This document shows, in pieces, positions 1-9,178 of a stretch of 64,000 nt of DNA. Origin of the DNA: an uncultured Bacilli bacterium. Its GTDB lineage: Bacteria > Bacillota_I > Bacilli_A > RF39 > UBA660. The notes under the pieces are model-generated. The model did no database searches. It worked only from the letters and a program-made list of their open reading frames with translations, and was not told the origin of the DNA. The stretch spans positions 1-64,000 of the forward strand of contig CAKOJQ010000004.1 in assembly GCA_934090795.1 (NCBI GenBank). Direction: 5' to 3'. Numbering within the stretch: position 1 is the stretch's first letter; each line of letters opens with the position of its first letter. A program made the translations under genes and the position numbers.

Positions 1-1
1 A

Positions 2-36
2 CCCCAATTGAGTATAGAACTCAACTAGGGTTTAAA
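2..36 (+). terminator. Hairpin, probable terminator of an upstream gene
   Basis: Positions 2-13 pair with 19-30 (six continuous pairs next to a 5-base loop, then four more of six pairs with two mismatches). A loose T-rich stretch follows. It most likely ends a gene that lies before the window; the T tract is weak. Confidence 0.45.
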
Positions 37-63
37 TAAATGTTTTTTACTGTCTACTTTTCG

Positions 64-115
64 TTGACAACTTCAGTAGTTAGCTATTTATGTTTTTTTG
101 ATTATTTGATAAAAT
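64..115 (+). promoter_or_regulatory. Candidate promoter for the first glycosyltransferase gene
   Basis: A perfect TTGACA lies at 64-69. Its best -10 partner is unclear: TATTTA at 85-90 gives a short 15-base spacer, while TAAAAT at 110-115 is too far away and would need its own poor -35. The region lies between an upstream hairpin and the start at 137, so a promoter is expected here. Confidence 0.35.
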
Positions 116-136
116 TTTTTTAGAAAGAGATTTTAT

Positions 137-865
137 ATGAAGAATAGTAATTGTAAATTATTAGGTTATAATGTTTGCATATTAAATAAAAATGACATTG
201 TAGATAAAATAAATAAGAGTAAGGATAGAAATATTATATTTAATTTAAATCCGATAATTATGGTAAATTTTAATAATAATATAGAATATAAAGTGTTTAT
301 AAATAATGAAAAATATAATATACCTGATGGATATGGAACAATTCTAGGTATGAGAATTAATGGCAGTAAAGGAGTTAATCAGTTAACTGGAGTAGATATG
401 TTTAATGAACTTTTATGTAATGCATGTAAATATGATAAGAAAGTTTATTTATATGGTGCTAAAAAAGAAGTTATTGAAAAGACTGTTAAAGTATTAAAAG
501 AGAAGTATATTAACTTAAATATATGTGGTTATATGAGTGGATATAGTAAAGAAAAAGATGTATTAAATGATATAAAAAAATGTAAACCAGATTATTTATT
601 TGTTGGTATAGGATCACCTAAACAAGAAGAATTTATCATTAGAAATGAAAAGCCGTTTAGAAATATAAGTGTTATTATGCCTGTTGGTGGTACGTTTGAT
701 GTTGTATCTGGTTTAAAGAAAAGAGCACCAATTATTTATCAAAAACTACATTTAGAATGGTTATATAGAATGATTAAAGAGCCTAAAAGAATTAAAGATA
801 ATGTTAAGATATTAAAATATTTATATTTGGTAATATTTAAAAATGGAGGTAAAGATGAAAAATAA
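137..865 (+). CDS. WecG/TagA/CpsF-family glycosyltransferase (GT26)
   Basis: 242 residues, the usual length for this family, which adds a sugar (N-acetylmannosamine in TagA, ManNAcA in WecG) to an undecaprenyl-diphosphate-linked GlcNAc on the inner membrane face. Visible family features are LTGVDMFNELL around residue 83, the GIGSPKQEEF signature around 157, and a C-terminal basic segment (EWLYRMIKEPKR) typical of membrane attachment. The start follows GAAAGAG. It overlaps the next glycosyltransferase gene by 11 bases, so the two are probably cotranslated. The role in wall teichoic acid or another lipid-linked glycopolymer is inferred from the family; the exact acceptor is not visible. Confidence 0.85.
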   Translation: MKNSNCKLLGYNVCILNKNDIVDKINKSKDRNIIFNLNPIIMVNFNNNIEYKVFINNEKYNIPDGYGTILGMRINGSKGVNQLTGVDMFNELLCNACKYDKKVYLYGAKKEVIEKTVKVLKEKYINLNICGYMSGYSKEKDVLNDIKKCKPDYLFVGIGSPKQEEFIIRNEKPFRNISVIMPVGGTFDVVSGLKKRAPIIYQKLHLEWLYRMIKEPKRIKDNVKILKYLYLVIFKNGGKDEK

Positions 866-1811
866 AAGATTATATGTAGTTATACCTTGTTATAATGAAG
901 AAGAAGTTTTAAGAGAAACAAGTAAGAGATTAAATGTTAAGTTAAACGAATTAATTAAAGATAAAACTATTTCTAAAGATAGTAAAGTATTATTTGTTAA
1001 TGATGGATCTAAAGATAAAACTTGGAATATTATATGTGAATTAAATAAAGAAAATAAATTATTTAGTGGAATTAATTTATCAAGAAATAGAGGACACCAA
1101 AATGCGTTGGTAGCAGGACTTATGACTGCTAAAGAATATGCTGATGTGGTAATATCTATGGATGCTGACTTACAAGACGATATTAATGCGATTGATGAAA
1201 TGCTTAAAGATTATTATGATGGATCAGAAGTTGTTTATGGAGTTAGATCCTCAAGGGCAAAGGATACTTTCTTTAAAAAGTTTACAGCTGAAGCATTTTA
1301 CAAGTTTATGAAATTTATGGGAGCTGATGTTGTATTTAATCATGCTGATTATAGATTAACAAGTAAAAAAGTATTAGATAATTTTGCAAATTATAAAGAA
1401 GTTAATTTATTTTTAAGAGGAATGTTTCCTTTAATTGGATTTAAATCTAGTATAGTATATTATGAAAGAGCTGAAAGATTTGCAGGTGAGTCTAAATATC
1501 CATTAAAGAAAATGCTTAATTTTGCATGGGATGGAATAACATCATTTAGTGTTAAACCAATAAGAATGATTCTTGATTTAGGTATATTTATTTGTATGAT
1601 AAGTTTTGTAGTACTTATTTATTGTTTAATTAGAAAGATTAGCGGTGCTACTGTGGAAGGATGGACATTTATTGCTTGTTCATTATGGCTTTTAGGTGGT
1701 ATTCAAATGTTTTCGCTTGGTATAATTGGAGAATATGTTGGTAAGGTTTATAGTGAAACTAAAGCAAGACCAAGATATATTATTCAAGATAATTTATTAG
1801 AAGAAAAATAA
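855..1811 (+). CDS. GtrB/DPM1-like family 2 glycosyltransferase
   Basis: 318 residues from ATG 855, chosen because GGAGG (845-849) lies five bases upstream; an in-frame ATG at 843 has no ribosome binding site. The N-terminal GT2 domain shows VVIPCYNEEE near the start and DADLQDD for nucleotide-sugar/metal binding near residue 103. Two hydrophobic segments close the protein (about 230-255 and 268-290). This is the architecture of polyprenyl-phosphate sugar synthases that charge undecaprenyl phosphate with glucose or a similar sugar on the cytoplasmic face. GtrA-type flippase-like proteins occur further on (end of the 5479 gene and at 10735) and could act with it; that pairing is inference. Confidence 0.85.
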   Translation: MKNKRLYVVIPCYNEEEVLRETSKRLNVKLNELIKDKTISKDSKVLFVNDGSKDKTWNIICELNKENKLFSGINLSRNRGHQNALVAGLMTAKEYADVVISMDADLQDDINAIDEMLKDYYDGSEVVYGVRSSRAKDTFFKKFTAEAFYKFMKFMGADVVFNHADYRLTSKKVLDNFANYKEVNLFLRGMFPLIGFKSSIVYYERAERFAGESKYPLKKMLNFAWDGITSFSVKPIRMILDLGIFICMISFVVLIYCLIRKISGATVEGWTFIACSLWLLGGIQMFSLGIIGEYVGKVYSETKARPRYIIQDNLLEEK

Positions 1812-1852
1812 TAGTAATATGATAATATGTAATTTTCTTTATTGTTTTTTAT

Positions 1853-1876
1853 GGAATAGATTTTATTCCTTTTTTT
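1853..1876 (+). terminator. Intrinsic terminator after the GtrB-like gene
   Basis: GGAATA (1853-1858) pairs with TATTCC (1864-1869) around a 5-base loop and is followed by seven T. Confidence 0.7.
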
Positions 1877-1879
1877 ATG

Positions 1880-1885
1880 TATAAT
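1880..1885 (+). promoter_or_regulatory. Candidate -10 box upstream of the polymerase/GT fusion gene
   Basis: A perfect TATAAT directly after the terminator and 39 bases before the start at 1924. No convincing -35 is seen at 16-18 bases, so the call rests on the -10 and its position. Confidence 0.4.
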
Positions 1886-1923
1886 TATTTTATAGAGAAG
1901 AAATTATAATTGGAGGTTAACAA

Positions 1924-4824
1924 ATGAATAAAGTATTTAAAATAAAATTGTTATTTATTATATTACCTTTTTTAGATGTTATTACAGCTTTATTAACAAG
2001 AAATACAGGAATTCGATTAACACCTGGAATTTTACTTAAAAGTTTTTTATTGTTATATTTTATAATTTATATTGTAAGATCTAAATCAAAATATAATAAA
2101 ATTTCTTTTGGGTTTTTATTTTTCATTTTTTTATATTTTATATTTTATTTTATTTTTAAGTCAGAAATTTTTGATAAAACTTTTATTTTTAATGAATTAA
2201 TATTTTTATTTAAACTTATATATTTTCCTATTTGTTTTGTAGGATTATTATGTTATTTTGATGATAATAGTGTTTCTATAAGTTATATTACTGATATATT
2301 TAAATTTACTTTAATTTTATATGTATTATTGTTAATTATTCCGACAATATTTGGAATATCTTACACAACCTATCCTAAGTATTTAAAGGGATATGTAGGC
2401 TTGTTTTATGCTGGAAATGAGATCGCAAATATTATGGTTATATTATTTCCATTTGCTTATTTATTTATTAATAAAAGTAAATATAGTTTTTTAATTATTT
2501 TTCCAATTATTCTTGTTATGATGATGATTGGAACTAAAGTTGCTACTTTTGGATGTTTAATAATTACAATATTATCATTAATATTTAGTATAATAAAAAA
2601 TAAATTTAGAATTAATAAAGTTGTAATTAAGTGTTTTTCTATATTTGTATTTGCTTTATTTATATCTATAAATTCATATGCTGTTTATAATTATAATTAT
2701 ATTAAGAATAATGTTTATAATGATGAAAGTAAAGAAATTATTATTGATGATAATAAAAAAGCAGAAGTTGAGGAAATTCAGGGAAATTTAAATATTTTTT
2801 ATGATAAAAATAAATTAACTAAAATAATTAGACCTTTGGTAAATGGAAGGGATATACTTCTTGCTAATACAATAAGTGTGTATAATGATTTGGATAATGA
2901 TTCTAATATATGGTTAGGAATAGGTTTTTCTAATACTGAAAGAGTAAATAATACAAATGTAGCTAGATTAATAGAAATTGATATTTGTGATTTATATTTT
3001 CATTTTGGAATTATTGGGTTATTAATTTCTTTATTTCCTTTTATAATTGTTGGTTATTTATTTATTGTTAATTTTAGTAAAATTAAACTTAATAGTATAT
3101 ATTTATTACTTATATTATTTCTTGTGATTGGTGTTTCAACTTTTAGTGGACATATTTTATTTGCGCCTGCTGTATCAATTTATTTGGTGTTATTATTGTT
3201 ATTATTTTTATGTGAATTTGATTGTTATGGGAGAAAAATTAATAAAAATAAAAAGATATCAATTTTAGCACTTCATTTAGGATATGGTGGTGTTGAAAAA
3301 TCTATTATTGATCAAGCTAATATGTTAAGTGAATTTTATGATGTTGAAGTTGTGTCTCTTTATAAGCTTTATGATTATATTCCTTATAAGGTTAATGATA
3401 AAGTTAAAATTAAATATTTATCAAATTTAAAACCAAACAGGAACGAATTTAAAGATGCTGTTAAGAGAAAAAATATTAAGGATATAATTAATGAAGGCTT
3501 TAAAGCAATTAAAATATTATATTTAAAAAGAAAGTTGGTAAGTGATTATATTTATAATTGCGATTCTAATGTTGTTATTTCGTCTAGAATTGATTTTACA
3601 AAATTATTAAATAGATATGGCAACAATTTAGCTGTAAAAGTAGCTGAGGAGCATGTCTATCATAATAATAGTAAAAAATATTTTAAATTGTTAAAAAAAT
3701 CTATGAAAAATATAAATTATTTAATTCCTGCAAGTAAATATTTATATGATGATTATGAAAAATTATTTAAAAATGAAAATGTGATTGTTAAATATATACC
3801 TCAAATTGTTGGTGATATTTCTTTAAATAAAAGTAAATGTAATAATTATAATATTGTTTCAGTTGGAAGATTATCTAAAGAAAAGGGATATGATGATTTG
3901 ATTAAAGTGTTTGATTTAGTTCATAAAAAAAATAAAAAAATTAAACTTACAATTGTTGGTGATGGAGATGAAAAAGAAAATTTAGAAAATTTGGTCAGTC
4001 AATATAAGTTAAATAAGTATATAAAATTTACTGGTTTTTTAACTCAAGATAAGTTAAAAGATGTATATATTAATTCTTCATTATATGTTATGACTTCTTT
4101 AGAAGAATCTTTTGGTTTAGTTTTATTAGAAGCAATGAGTTATGGAATACCTTGTGTTGCTTTTGATTCTGCTTTAGGAGCTAAAGAAATAATTGATGAT
4201 AAATCAGGTATATTGATTAAAAATCGTAATTTAGCTGAAATGGCTGATACTATATGTAATTATTTTGATGGAAAATATAAATTCAATATTTCTGATAAGA
4301 TTCAAAATTATTCATATGATAAAGTTAAAATTGTGTGGAGAAATTTTGTTGATGAATGTTTAAATAAAAATGATAAAAAAAGATGTTTATTTGTTTCTAG
4401 TCAAGGTGGTCATTTAAATGAATTGTTGAAATTAGAAGATACTATTAATAATTATAATTCTTTAGTGATTACTGAAAGATGCGATAATAATTTAAAATAT
4501 AAAACTAAATATTTGATGGCTACAACTAGATATCAATTTAGTTATGTTTACGGTATATTTTATAATTGTTTTAAGAGCCTAAATATATTTTTGAGTTTTA
4601 CCCCTGATGTTATAATTTCAACCGGATCTCATACCGCAATACCTTTGTGTTTAATTGGTCACTTATTTGGAAAAAAGATAGTATATATAGAATCTTTTGC
4701 AAATATTTCTACTAAATCGTTAGCAGGAAGGATAGTTTATAATTTTGCTGATGTTTTTATAGTTCAATGGGAGAATATGCTTAAATTATATCCTAATGCG
4801 ATATATATAGGAGGTTTGTATTGA
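1924..4824 (+). CDS. Fusion: Wzy/O-antigen-ligase-like membrane domain + GT4 glycosyltransferase + PssD/Alg14-like domain
   Basis: 966 residues; GGAGG (1912-1916) seven bases before ATG. Residues 1-425 are about ten hydrophobic segments with a long exterior loop (about 260-345), as in O-antigen polymerases and ligases. Residues about 440-800 form a GT-B family 4 transferase, with GGVEKS near the start and ESFGLVLLEAMSYG (about 725) as the donor-sugar E-x7-E region. Residues 819-966 match the PssD/Alg14 membrane anchor subunit (LFVSSQGGHLNELL, then STGSHTAIP). The next gene encodes the matching PssE/Alg13 catalytic half, overlapping by four bases. Together they look like a polysaccharide assembly and polymerisation unit. 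Three domains normally on separate genes in one chain is unusual; no frame break is present. Confidence 0.8.
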   Translation: MNKVFKIKLLFIILPFLDVITALLTRNTGIRLTPGILLKSFLLLYFIIYIVRSKSKYNKISFGFLFFIFLYFIFYFIFKSEIFDKTFIFNELIFLFKLIYFPICFVGLLCYFDDNSVSISYITDIFKFTLILYVLLLIIPTIFGISYTTYPKYLKGYVGLFYAGNEIANIMVILFPFAYLFINKSKYSFLIIFPIILVMMMIGTKVATFGCLIITILSLIFSIIKNKFRINKVVIKCFSIFVFALFISINSYAVYNYNYIKNNVYNDESKEIIIDDNKKAEVEEIQGNLNIFYDKNKLTKIIRPLVNGRDILLANTISVYNDLDNDSNIWLGIGFSNTERVNNTNVARLIEIDICDLYFHFGIIGLLISLFPFIIVGYLFIVNFSKIKLNSIYLLLILFLVIGVSTFSGHILFAPAVSIYLVLLLLLFLCEFDCYGRKINKNKKISILALHLGYGGVEKSIIDQANMLSEFYDVEVVSLYKLYDYIPYKVNDKVKIKYLSNLKPNRNEFKDAVKRKNIKDIINEGFKAIKILYLKRKLVSDYIYNCDSNVVISSRIDFTKLLNRYGNNLAVKVAEEHVYHNNSKKYFKLLKKSMKNINYLIPASKYLYDDYEKLFKNENVIVKYIPQIVGDISLNKSKCNNYNIVSVGRLSKEKGYDDLIKVFDLVHKKNKKIKLTIVGDGDEKENLENLVSQYKLNKYIKFTGFLTQDKLKDVYINSSLYVMTSLEESFGLVLLEAMSYGIPCVAFDSALGAKEIIDDKSGILIKNRNLAEMADTICNYFDGKYKFNISDKIQNYSYDKVKIVWRNFVDECLNKNDKKRCLFVSSQGGHLNELLKLEDTINNYNSLVITERCDNNLKYKTKYLMATTRYQFSYVYGIFYNCFKSLNIFLSFTPDVIISTGSHTAIPLCLIGHLFGKKIVYIESFANISTKSLAGRIVYNFADVFIVQWENMLKLYPNAIYIGGLY

Positions 4825-5297
4825 AAATTTTTGTTACTTTAGGTAGTAGTAATCAAAATTTTAATAGATTACTAAAAAAAATAGATGAGCTTGAAAAAAA
4901 TAATATTATTGATGATGTAATTGTTCAGTCTAATTCAAGTGATTATGTTCCTAAAAACTATATAATTAAAAATCATTTAAATTTTGATGAGTATAAAAAG
5001 TATGTTGAAAACTGTGAAATTTTGATAACTCATGGTGGTGTTGGATGTATTTTTGATGGATTAATGAATAATAAAAAGATTATTGCATTTCCTAGGATGA
5101 GTGAATATCATGAAGCTGTTAATGATCATCAAAAACAAATTGTAGATAAATTTTATAGTGATGGATATATATTAACTGGTAATATTGATGATTTAGATAA
5201 ATTAATCACAAATATTGATAGTTTTACTCCAAAAAAATATAAATCTAATACTAATTTATTTAATAAAAAACTTATTGACATTATCGAAAAATTATAG
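4821..5297 (+). CDS. PssE/Alg13-like glycosyltransferase catalytic subunit
   Basis: 158 residues, starting at TTG 4821 with AGGAGG at 4809-4814 inside the end of the upstream gene; the stop and start overlap in TTGA. The sequence is the C-terminal half of a GT28 enzyme: MKIFVTLGSS at the N-terminus and ITHGGVGCIFDGL near residue 70, the UDP-sugar binding loop. Alg13-type proteins need an Alg14-type membrane partner, which here is the C-terminal domain of the preceding fusion protein. The pair likely adds the second sugar to a lipid-linked exopolysaccharide or teichoic-acid-like precursor. Substrate cannot be read from the sequence. Confidence 0.8.
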   Translation: MKIFVTLGSSNQNFNRLLKKIDELEKNNIIDDVIVQSNSSDYVPKNYIIKNHLNFDEYKKYVENCEILITHGGVGCIFDGLMNNKKIIAFPRMSEYHEAVNDHQKQIVDKFYSDGYILTGNIDDLDKLITNIDSFTPKKYKSNTNLFNKKLIDIIEKL

Positions 5298-5317
5298 AGA
5301 GCCTATTAGCTCTTTTT
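5298..5317 (+). terminator. Intrinsic terminator of the polymerase-GT operon
   Basis: AGAGC (5298-5302) pairs with GCTCT (5309-5313) around a 6-base loop, followed by TTTTT, directly after the stop codon. Confidence 0.7.
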
Positions 5318-5352
5318 AATTTAAATAATTTTGATACGAATAATTGCTAATC

Positions 5353-5380
5353 TTGCTAGGCTTTTATTTTAAGGTATAAA
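5353..5380 (+). promoter_or_regulatory. Candidate promoter for the HAD-GtrA gene
   Basis: TTGCTA (5353-5358), 16 bases, TATAAA (5375-5380). The 160 bases between the terminator and the next gene hold no other feature I can support. Confidence 0.35.
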
Positions 5381-5478
5381 AACATTGTAAAAGCAGAAAC
5401 TTTTTGTATTATACGTTAAAAAACTGGAAATACTATTAATTTAGTGTTTTTTTTGTTATGATTATATCGTGGTGGAAA

Positions 5479-6474
5479 ATGAAAATAAATATGTATGATT
5501 TTGATGATACCATTTATAATGGAGATTCAACTGTTGATTTTATAAAATATTGTTATAAACATAAGTATATTAAATTTAGGGATATAATAAAGATTATAGG
5601 AGCTTTTATTAAGTATTTTTTTGGAGTTATTGATATAACTCAGTTTAAAGAGGTATTATTTAGTTTTTTAAATAATGTTAATGATGTTTATTGCTTAGTA
5701 AATGATTTTTGGGATGAACATTATAAAAATATTAAGAAATTTTATTTAGAAAAAAATCATGATAATGATGTTATTAATTCTGCTAGTCCTTATTTCTTAC
5801 TTAAGCCTGTATGTGATAAGTTAGGCGTTAAAGATTTAATTGCATCTGATGTAGATTTAAAAACTGGAAAGTTTAGAGAAAAAAATAATAGTAGAGAGGT
5901 AAAAGTAGATAATTATAATAAAAAATATATAAATTATATTTTAGATGAATGTTATAGTGATAATCCTTTTAATGATAAATTTATATTAGAACTTGCTAAT
6001 AAGCCTTATGTGGTTAAGGGAGAAAAATTAATTAATTATTATGATTATAAACCATCTTTTGTAAAATCTATTTTTAGAAAGTTATGGGGATTTTATAGAA
6101 GTCATTTAGAAGTTATAAATTATTTATTTATAGGTGGTTGTACAACTATTATATCAATTTTAAGTTATGCTTTATTTGCTAAGGTATGTGGTTTTGATTT
6201 GGTAGTATCTAATGTGTTATCATGGATTGTATCTGTTTTATTTGCTTATTTTACTAATAGAGTTATAGTTTTTAATAGTAAAAATAAGAATTATATAAAA
6301 GAGTTTATTTCATTTACGGGAAGTAGGGTTATAACTTTAATTCTTGATACTTTGTTAATGATTTTGTTTGTTAGGTCATTAAATATGAATGATATGATAG
6401 CTAAGTTAATTGTTCAAATTGTTGTTATTATTGGAAATTATTTAATTAGTAAATTACTAGTGTTTAAGAAGTAG
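5479..6474 (+). CDS. HAD-family phosphatase fused to a GtrA-like membrane domain
   Basis: 331 residues from ATG 5479, preceded by GGTGG; an in-frame ATG at 5458 has no ribosome binding site. Residues 1-200 are a HAD hydrolase of the phosphoserine-phosphatase type: DFDDT (Asp7, Asp9) is motif I and NSASPYF (about 95) fits the serine motif. Residues about 210-331 hold four hydrophobic helices matching the GtrA/DPMS family (YLFIGGCTTIISIL and a Phe-Asn loop), proteins thought to flip polyprenyl-phosphate sugars. The fusion suggests a lipid-phosphate or sugar-phosphate removed or recycled at the membrane, which is inference. The next gene (phosphatidylserine synthase) follows after 13 bases. Confidence 0.75.
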   Translation: MKINMYDFDDTIYNGDSTVDFIKYCYKHKYIKFRDIIKIIGAFIKYFFGVIDITQFKEVLFSFLNNVNDVYCLVNDFWDEHYKNIKKFYLEKNHDNDVINSASPYFLLKPVCDKLGVKDLIASDVDLKTGKFREKNNSREVKVDNYNKKYINYILDECYSDNPFNDKFILELANKPYVVKGEKLINYYDYKPSFVKSIFRKLWGFYRSHLEVINYLFIGGCTTIISILSYALFAKVCGFDLVVSNVLSWIVSVLFAYFTNRVIVFNSKNKNYIKEFISFTGSRVITLILDTLLMILFVRSLNMNDMIAKLIVQIVVIIGNYLISKLLVFKK

Positions 6475-6487
6475 GTGTGAATATAAT

Positions 6488-7120
6488 ATGAAAAAGTTTA
6501 TAGGGTTTTATAGGGATTGCGATTTATTAACCATGACTGGTACTTTTATGGCTCTTTTAGGGTGTATTTTATCAATTAATGGTAGTCGTGTTATACCCAT
6601 ATTTTGTTTAATTATATCGGGGATATGTGATGCTTTTGATGGTAAGCTTGCAAGAAGAAAACATTGTTCTAATATGCAAATGGTTTATGGTGTTCAGTTA
6701 GATTCTTTATCTGATTTAATTTCATTTGGTGTTTTTCCTTTAGTTTATACAATTAATATATTACCTAAGAATTATTATTTTGGATGGATTGCTTTAATAT
6801 TTTATAGTCTATGTGGTATGATTAGACTTGCTTACTTTAATACTCTTGATATATGTAAGAAAGCTGATAAAAAATGTTTTGTTGGTATGCCAATTACTTC
6901 TATTGCTATTTTTTATCCAATTGTTTTTATGTTTTTATGGGTAGTTAAATTTAAATTTTATCCAGAAATTGTTTCTGTTTTTATGATTTTAATGGGATTA
7001 TCATTTATTAGTACTATTAAGATAAAGAAATTAGATGATAAGAAGAAGATTGTTCTTTCGATTGGCGGTATTTTATTTATTATTTGTTTTTTAGTTTTTT
7101 ATTTCTTTTGTAGAAAATAA
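6488..7120 (+). CDS. pssA: CDP-diacylglycerol-serine O-phosphatidyltransferase
   Basis: 210 residues. The CDP-alcohol phosphatidyltransferase signature D-G-x2-A-R-x8-G-x3-D-x3-D is present as DAFDGKLARR followed by GVQLDSLSDLISFG (about residues 45-80). About six membrane segments follow the expected pattern. The SDLISFGVFP stretch favours the PssA branch (serine acceptor) over PgsA. It makes phosphatidylserine, the precursor of phosphatidylethanolamine. No phosphatidylserine decarboxylase gene is in the window. It probably shares a transcript with the HAD-GtrA gene. Confidence 0.82.
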   Translation: MKKFIGFYRDCDLLTMTGTFMALLGCILSINGSRVIPIFCLIISGICDAFDGKLARRKHCSNMQMVYGVQLDSLSDLISFGVFPLVYTINILPKNYYFGWIALIFYSLCGMIRLAYFNTLDICKKADKKCFVGMPITSIAIFYPIVFMFLWVVKFKFYPEIVSVFMILMGLSFISTIKIKKLDDKKKIVLSIGGILFIICFLVFYFFCRK

Positions 7121-7121
7121 T

Positions 7122-7155
7122 AAATTTGTATGTTATTTAATACAAATTTTTTTAT
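7122..7155 (+). terminator. Intrinsic terminator of the HAD-GtrA/pssA unit
   Basis: AAATTTGTAT (7122-7131) pairs perfectly with ATACAAATTT (7140-7149), 8-base loop, then a run of T. Confidence 0.7.
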
Positions 7156-7224
7156 TTTGTTAGACAAATTAATTAATTCTGGTAATAAATTTTATTTTTT
7201 TGTTATTTGCAAGTTAAACTTAAG

Positions 7225-7230
7225 TATAAT
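7225..7230 (+). promoter_or_regulatory. -10 box for the ABC transporter gene
   Basis: Perfect TATAAT 28 bases before the start at 7258. TTGTTA at 7200-7205 is a possible -35 with a long 19-base spacer. Confidence 0.45.
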
Positions 7231-7257
7231 AGAATCCTTTTTGTAAGGGGAGATGTT

Positions 7258-9120
7258 ATGCTTGAACTTAGAAATATATGTAAAAAATATGATAGAGATG
7301 TTTTAAAAAAAATAAATTTAAAATTTGGTAATAGAGGTCTTGTTTGTTTAGTTGGAGAATCTGGTAGTGGTAAGTCAACGCTTTTAAATATTATAGGTGG
7401 ATTAGAACGGGCTGATAGTGGTAAAGTTTTAATTGATGGAGTTAACATTAATAAATTTGATAGTTCATATTATCATAATCAAGTTGTTAGTTATATTAAT
7501 CAATATTATAATTTAATTGATAATTATAGTACTTTAGATAATGCTTTATTACCAATTGATATTAGAAGAAATAGAAGCTCTAGTTTTGATGATAAAATAT
7601 TTAAAATGTTAGGTATAAGTAGTTTAAAAAATAGTAAGGTATCTTCTTTAAGTGGAGGAGAAAAGCAAAGAGTTGCTATTGCTAGGTGTATAATGCAAAA
7701 TACAAAAATTATTTTAGCAGATGAACCTACTGGTGCACTTGATTTAGATAATTCTTATAAGATTATGGAGATTCTTAAAAATTTATCGAAGAAAAAATTG
7801 GTTATTGTAGTTACACATAATATGGAACTAGCTAATAAGTTTGCTGATGAGATAATAAAACTAGTTGATGGTAAAATAGAAGAAAATGGTAAAAAACAGA
7901 TTAGATCATATTTTAATTTAAGACAAAGAAATGAGGTTAAATTAACAATAAGTAAATTGTGTAAATATGCAATTAAGAATATAAAAAATAAATTGTTAAG
8001 AAATGTTTTAGTTGTTCTAGCATTTACTATTGGTTTATGTAGTTTAGGGTTAGTGTTATCAATTAGAAATGGTTTTAAGAAGGAATTGGATAATTTAAAT
8101 GGTTCATCATTTTTTAACTATCCAATTATTATTAGTAAAAGTAATTATGTTGATGATTTTAATAGTAAGTTAGAAAATATTAAGGGAATAAATGTGAAAA
8201 AAGGAACATTTATAAATAATGTTATAGATGATAAGCTAATTAATATTATTAATGAGATAGATAAAAAGTATGTTAAAGCTGTTAGTTATTATAGAGATAT
8301 TGATTATAATTTTAAAAGTGTGTCGTATGTAAATCCTTCAAACAATTATTTTTATATATTAGATGGTAAATGGCCGGAAAATGATAATGAGGTACTAATT
8401 CTTTATGATGAAGATAATTCAATAAGTGAAAAAGTTTATAATTATTTGGATGTGGAAAAAAAGGGACTTATTAACAATATTTTTTATGTTAACGGGAAAG
8501 AACTTAAAGTTTGTGGTGTTGTTAGATCTAATAATGATTATTTTAAGGATTTAAGTGGGATAATTTATTCTAATAATTTATTTGATAATGAGATAACGGA
8601 TATCTTTATTTATTCAAGTGATTTGGAATCTAAAAATATAATTAAAGATAAATTAAAGGATTATAATATTTTAGATAATGCGGAAGATATAGTTAATAAT
8701 TCGAAAAAAATAGTTGATGGAATTAGTATTGTTTTAATATTATTTAGTGTTATTAGTTTGATTGTTTCAGTTATTATGATATTCGTTATTTCTTATATTT
8801 CAGTTATTGAGAGATATAAAGATATTGGTGTTTATAAAAGTATTGGTTTTAGAAACAAAGATGTTAAAAACTTATTTTGCTTAGAAAATATATTGATAGG
8901 TGTTTGTTCATTTGTTTATTCAAATGTGATGTTGATATTAATAGGTAATAAGATAAATGATTATGTTAGTTGTTATGTTAATATTAATAAAATTATGGTT
9001 ATTAGTTTTTCTAATGTTTTAATTATTGGTTTTTTAAGTATATTTCTATGTTATATTGCTAGTTTGATTCCTGCATGTATAGCATCTAAAAAGAAAATTA
9101 TTGATGTTATGAATAATTAA
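7258..9120 (+). CDS. MacB-like ABC transporter, ATPase fused to FtsX-type permease
   Basis: 620 residues from ATG 7258, preceded by GGGGAG (7247-7252); longer in-frame starts upstream would overlap the promoter. The N-terminal ATPase (about 1-220) has Walker A GESGSGKST, signature LSGGEKQR and Walker B ILADEPTGALD. A first membrane helix lies near 250-275, followed by a large external domain, and three helices close the protein with the FtsX motif IGVYKSIGF near 530. This MacB fold exports or extracts lipoproteins, peptides or antibiotics mechanically. Substrate is unknown; no sensor kinase sits beside it, unlike Bce-type systems. One chain would work as a homodimer. Confidence 0.85.
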   Translation: MLELRNICKKYDRDVLKKINLKFGNRGLVCLVGESGSGKSTLLNIIGGLERADSGKVLIDGVNINKFDSSYYHNQVVSYINQYYNLIDNYSTLDNALLPIDIRRNRSSSFDDKIFKMLGISSLKNSKVSSLSGGEKQRVAIARCIMQNTKIILADEPTGALDLDNSYKIMEILKNLSKKKLVIVVTHNMELANKFADEIIKLVDGKIEENGKKQIRSYFNLRQRNEVKLTISKLCKYAIKNIKNKLLRNVLVVLAFTIGLCSLGLVLSIRNGFKKELDNLNGSSFFNYPIIISKSNYVDDFNSKLENIKGINVKKGTFINNVIDDKLINIINEIDKKYVKAVSYYRDIDYNFKSVSYVNPSNNYFYILDGKWPENDNEVLILYDEDNSISEKVYNYLDVEKKGLINNIFYVNGKELKVCGVVRSNNDYFKDLSGIIYSNNLFDNEITDIFIYSSDLESKNIIKDKLKDYNILDNAEDIVNNSKKIVDGISIVLILFSVISLIVSVIMIFVISYISVIERYKDIGVYKSIGFRNKDVKNLFCLENILIGVCSFVYSNVMLILIGNKINDYVSCYVNINKIMVISFSNVLIIGFLSIFLCYIASLIPACIASKKKIIDVMNN

Positions 9121-9146
9121 TTATTTCTTATTTTTATTTTAGATAG

Positions 9147-9152
9147 TATAAT
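9147..9152 (+). promoter_or_regulatory. -10 box upstream of pduL
   Basis: Perfect TATAAT 27 bases before the pduL start; the -35 region is poor. It could start a pduL-dusB-GtrA transcript. Confidence 0.4.
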
Positions 9153-9178
9153 TAGTTTATATAAGAGGATGATAATAT

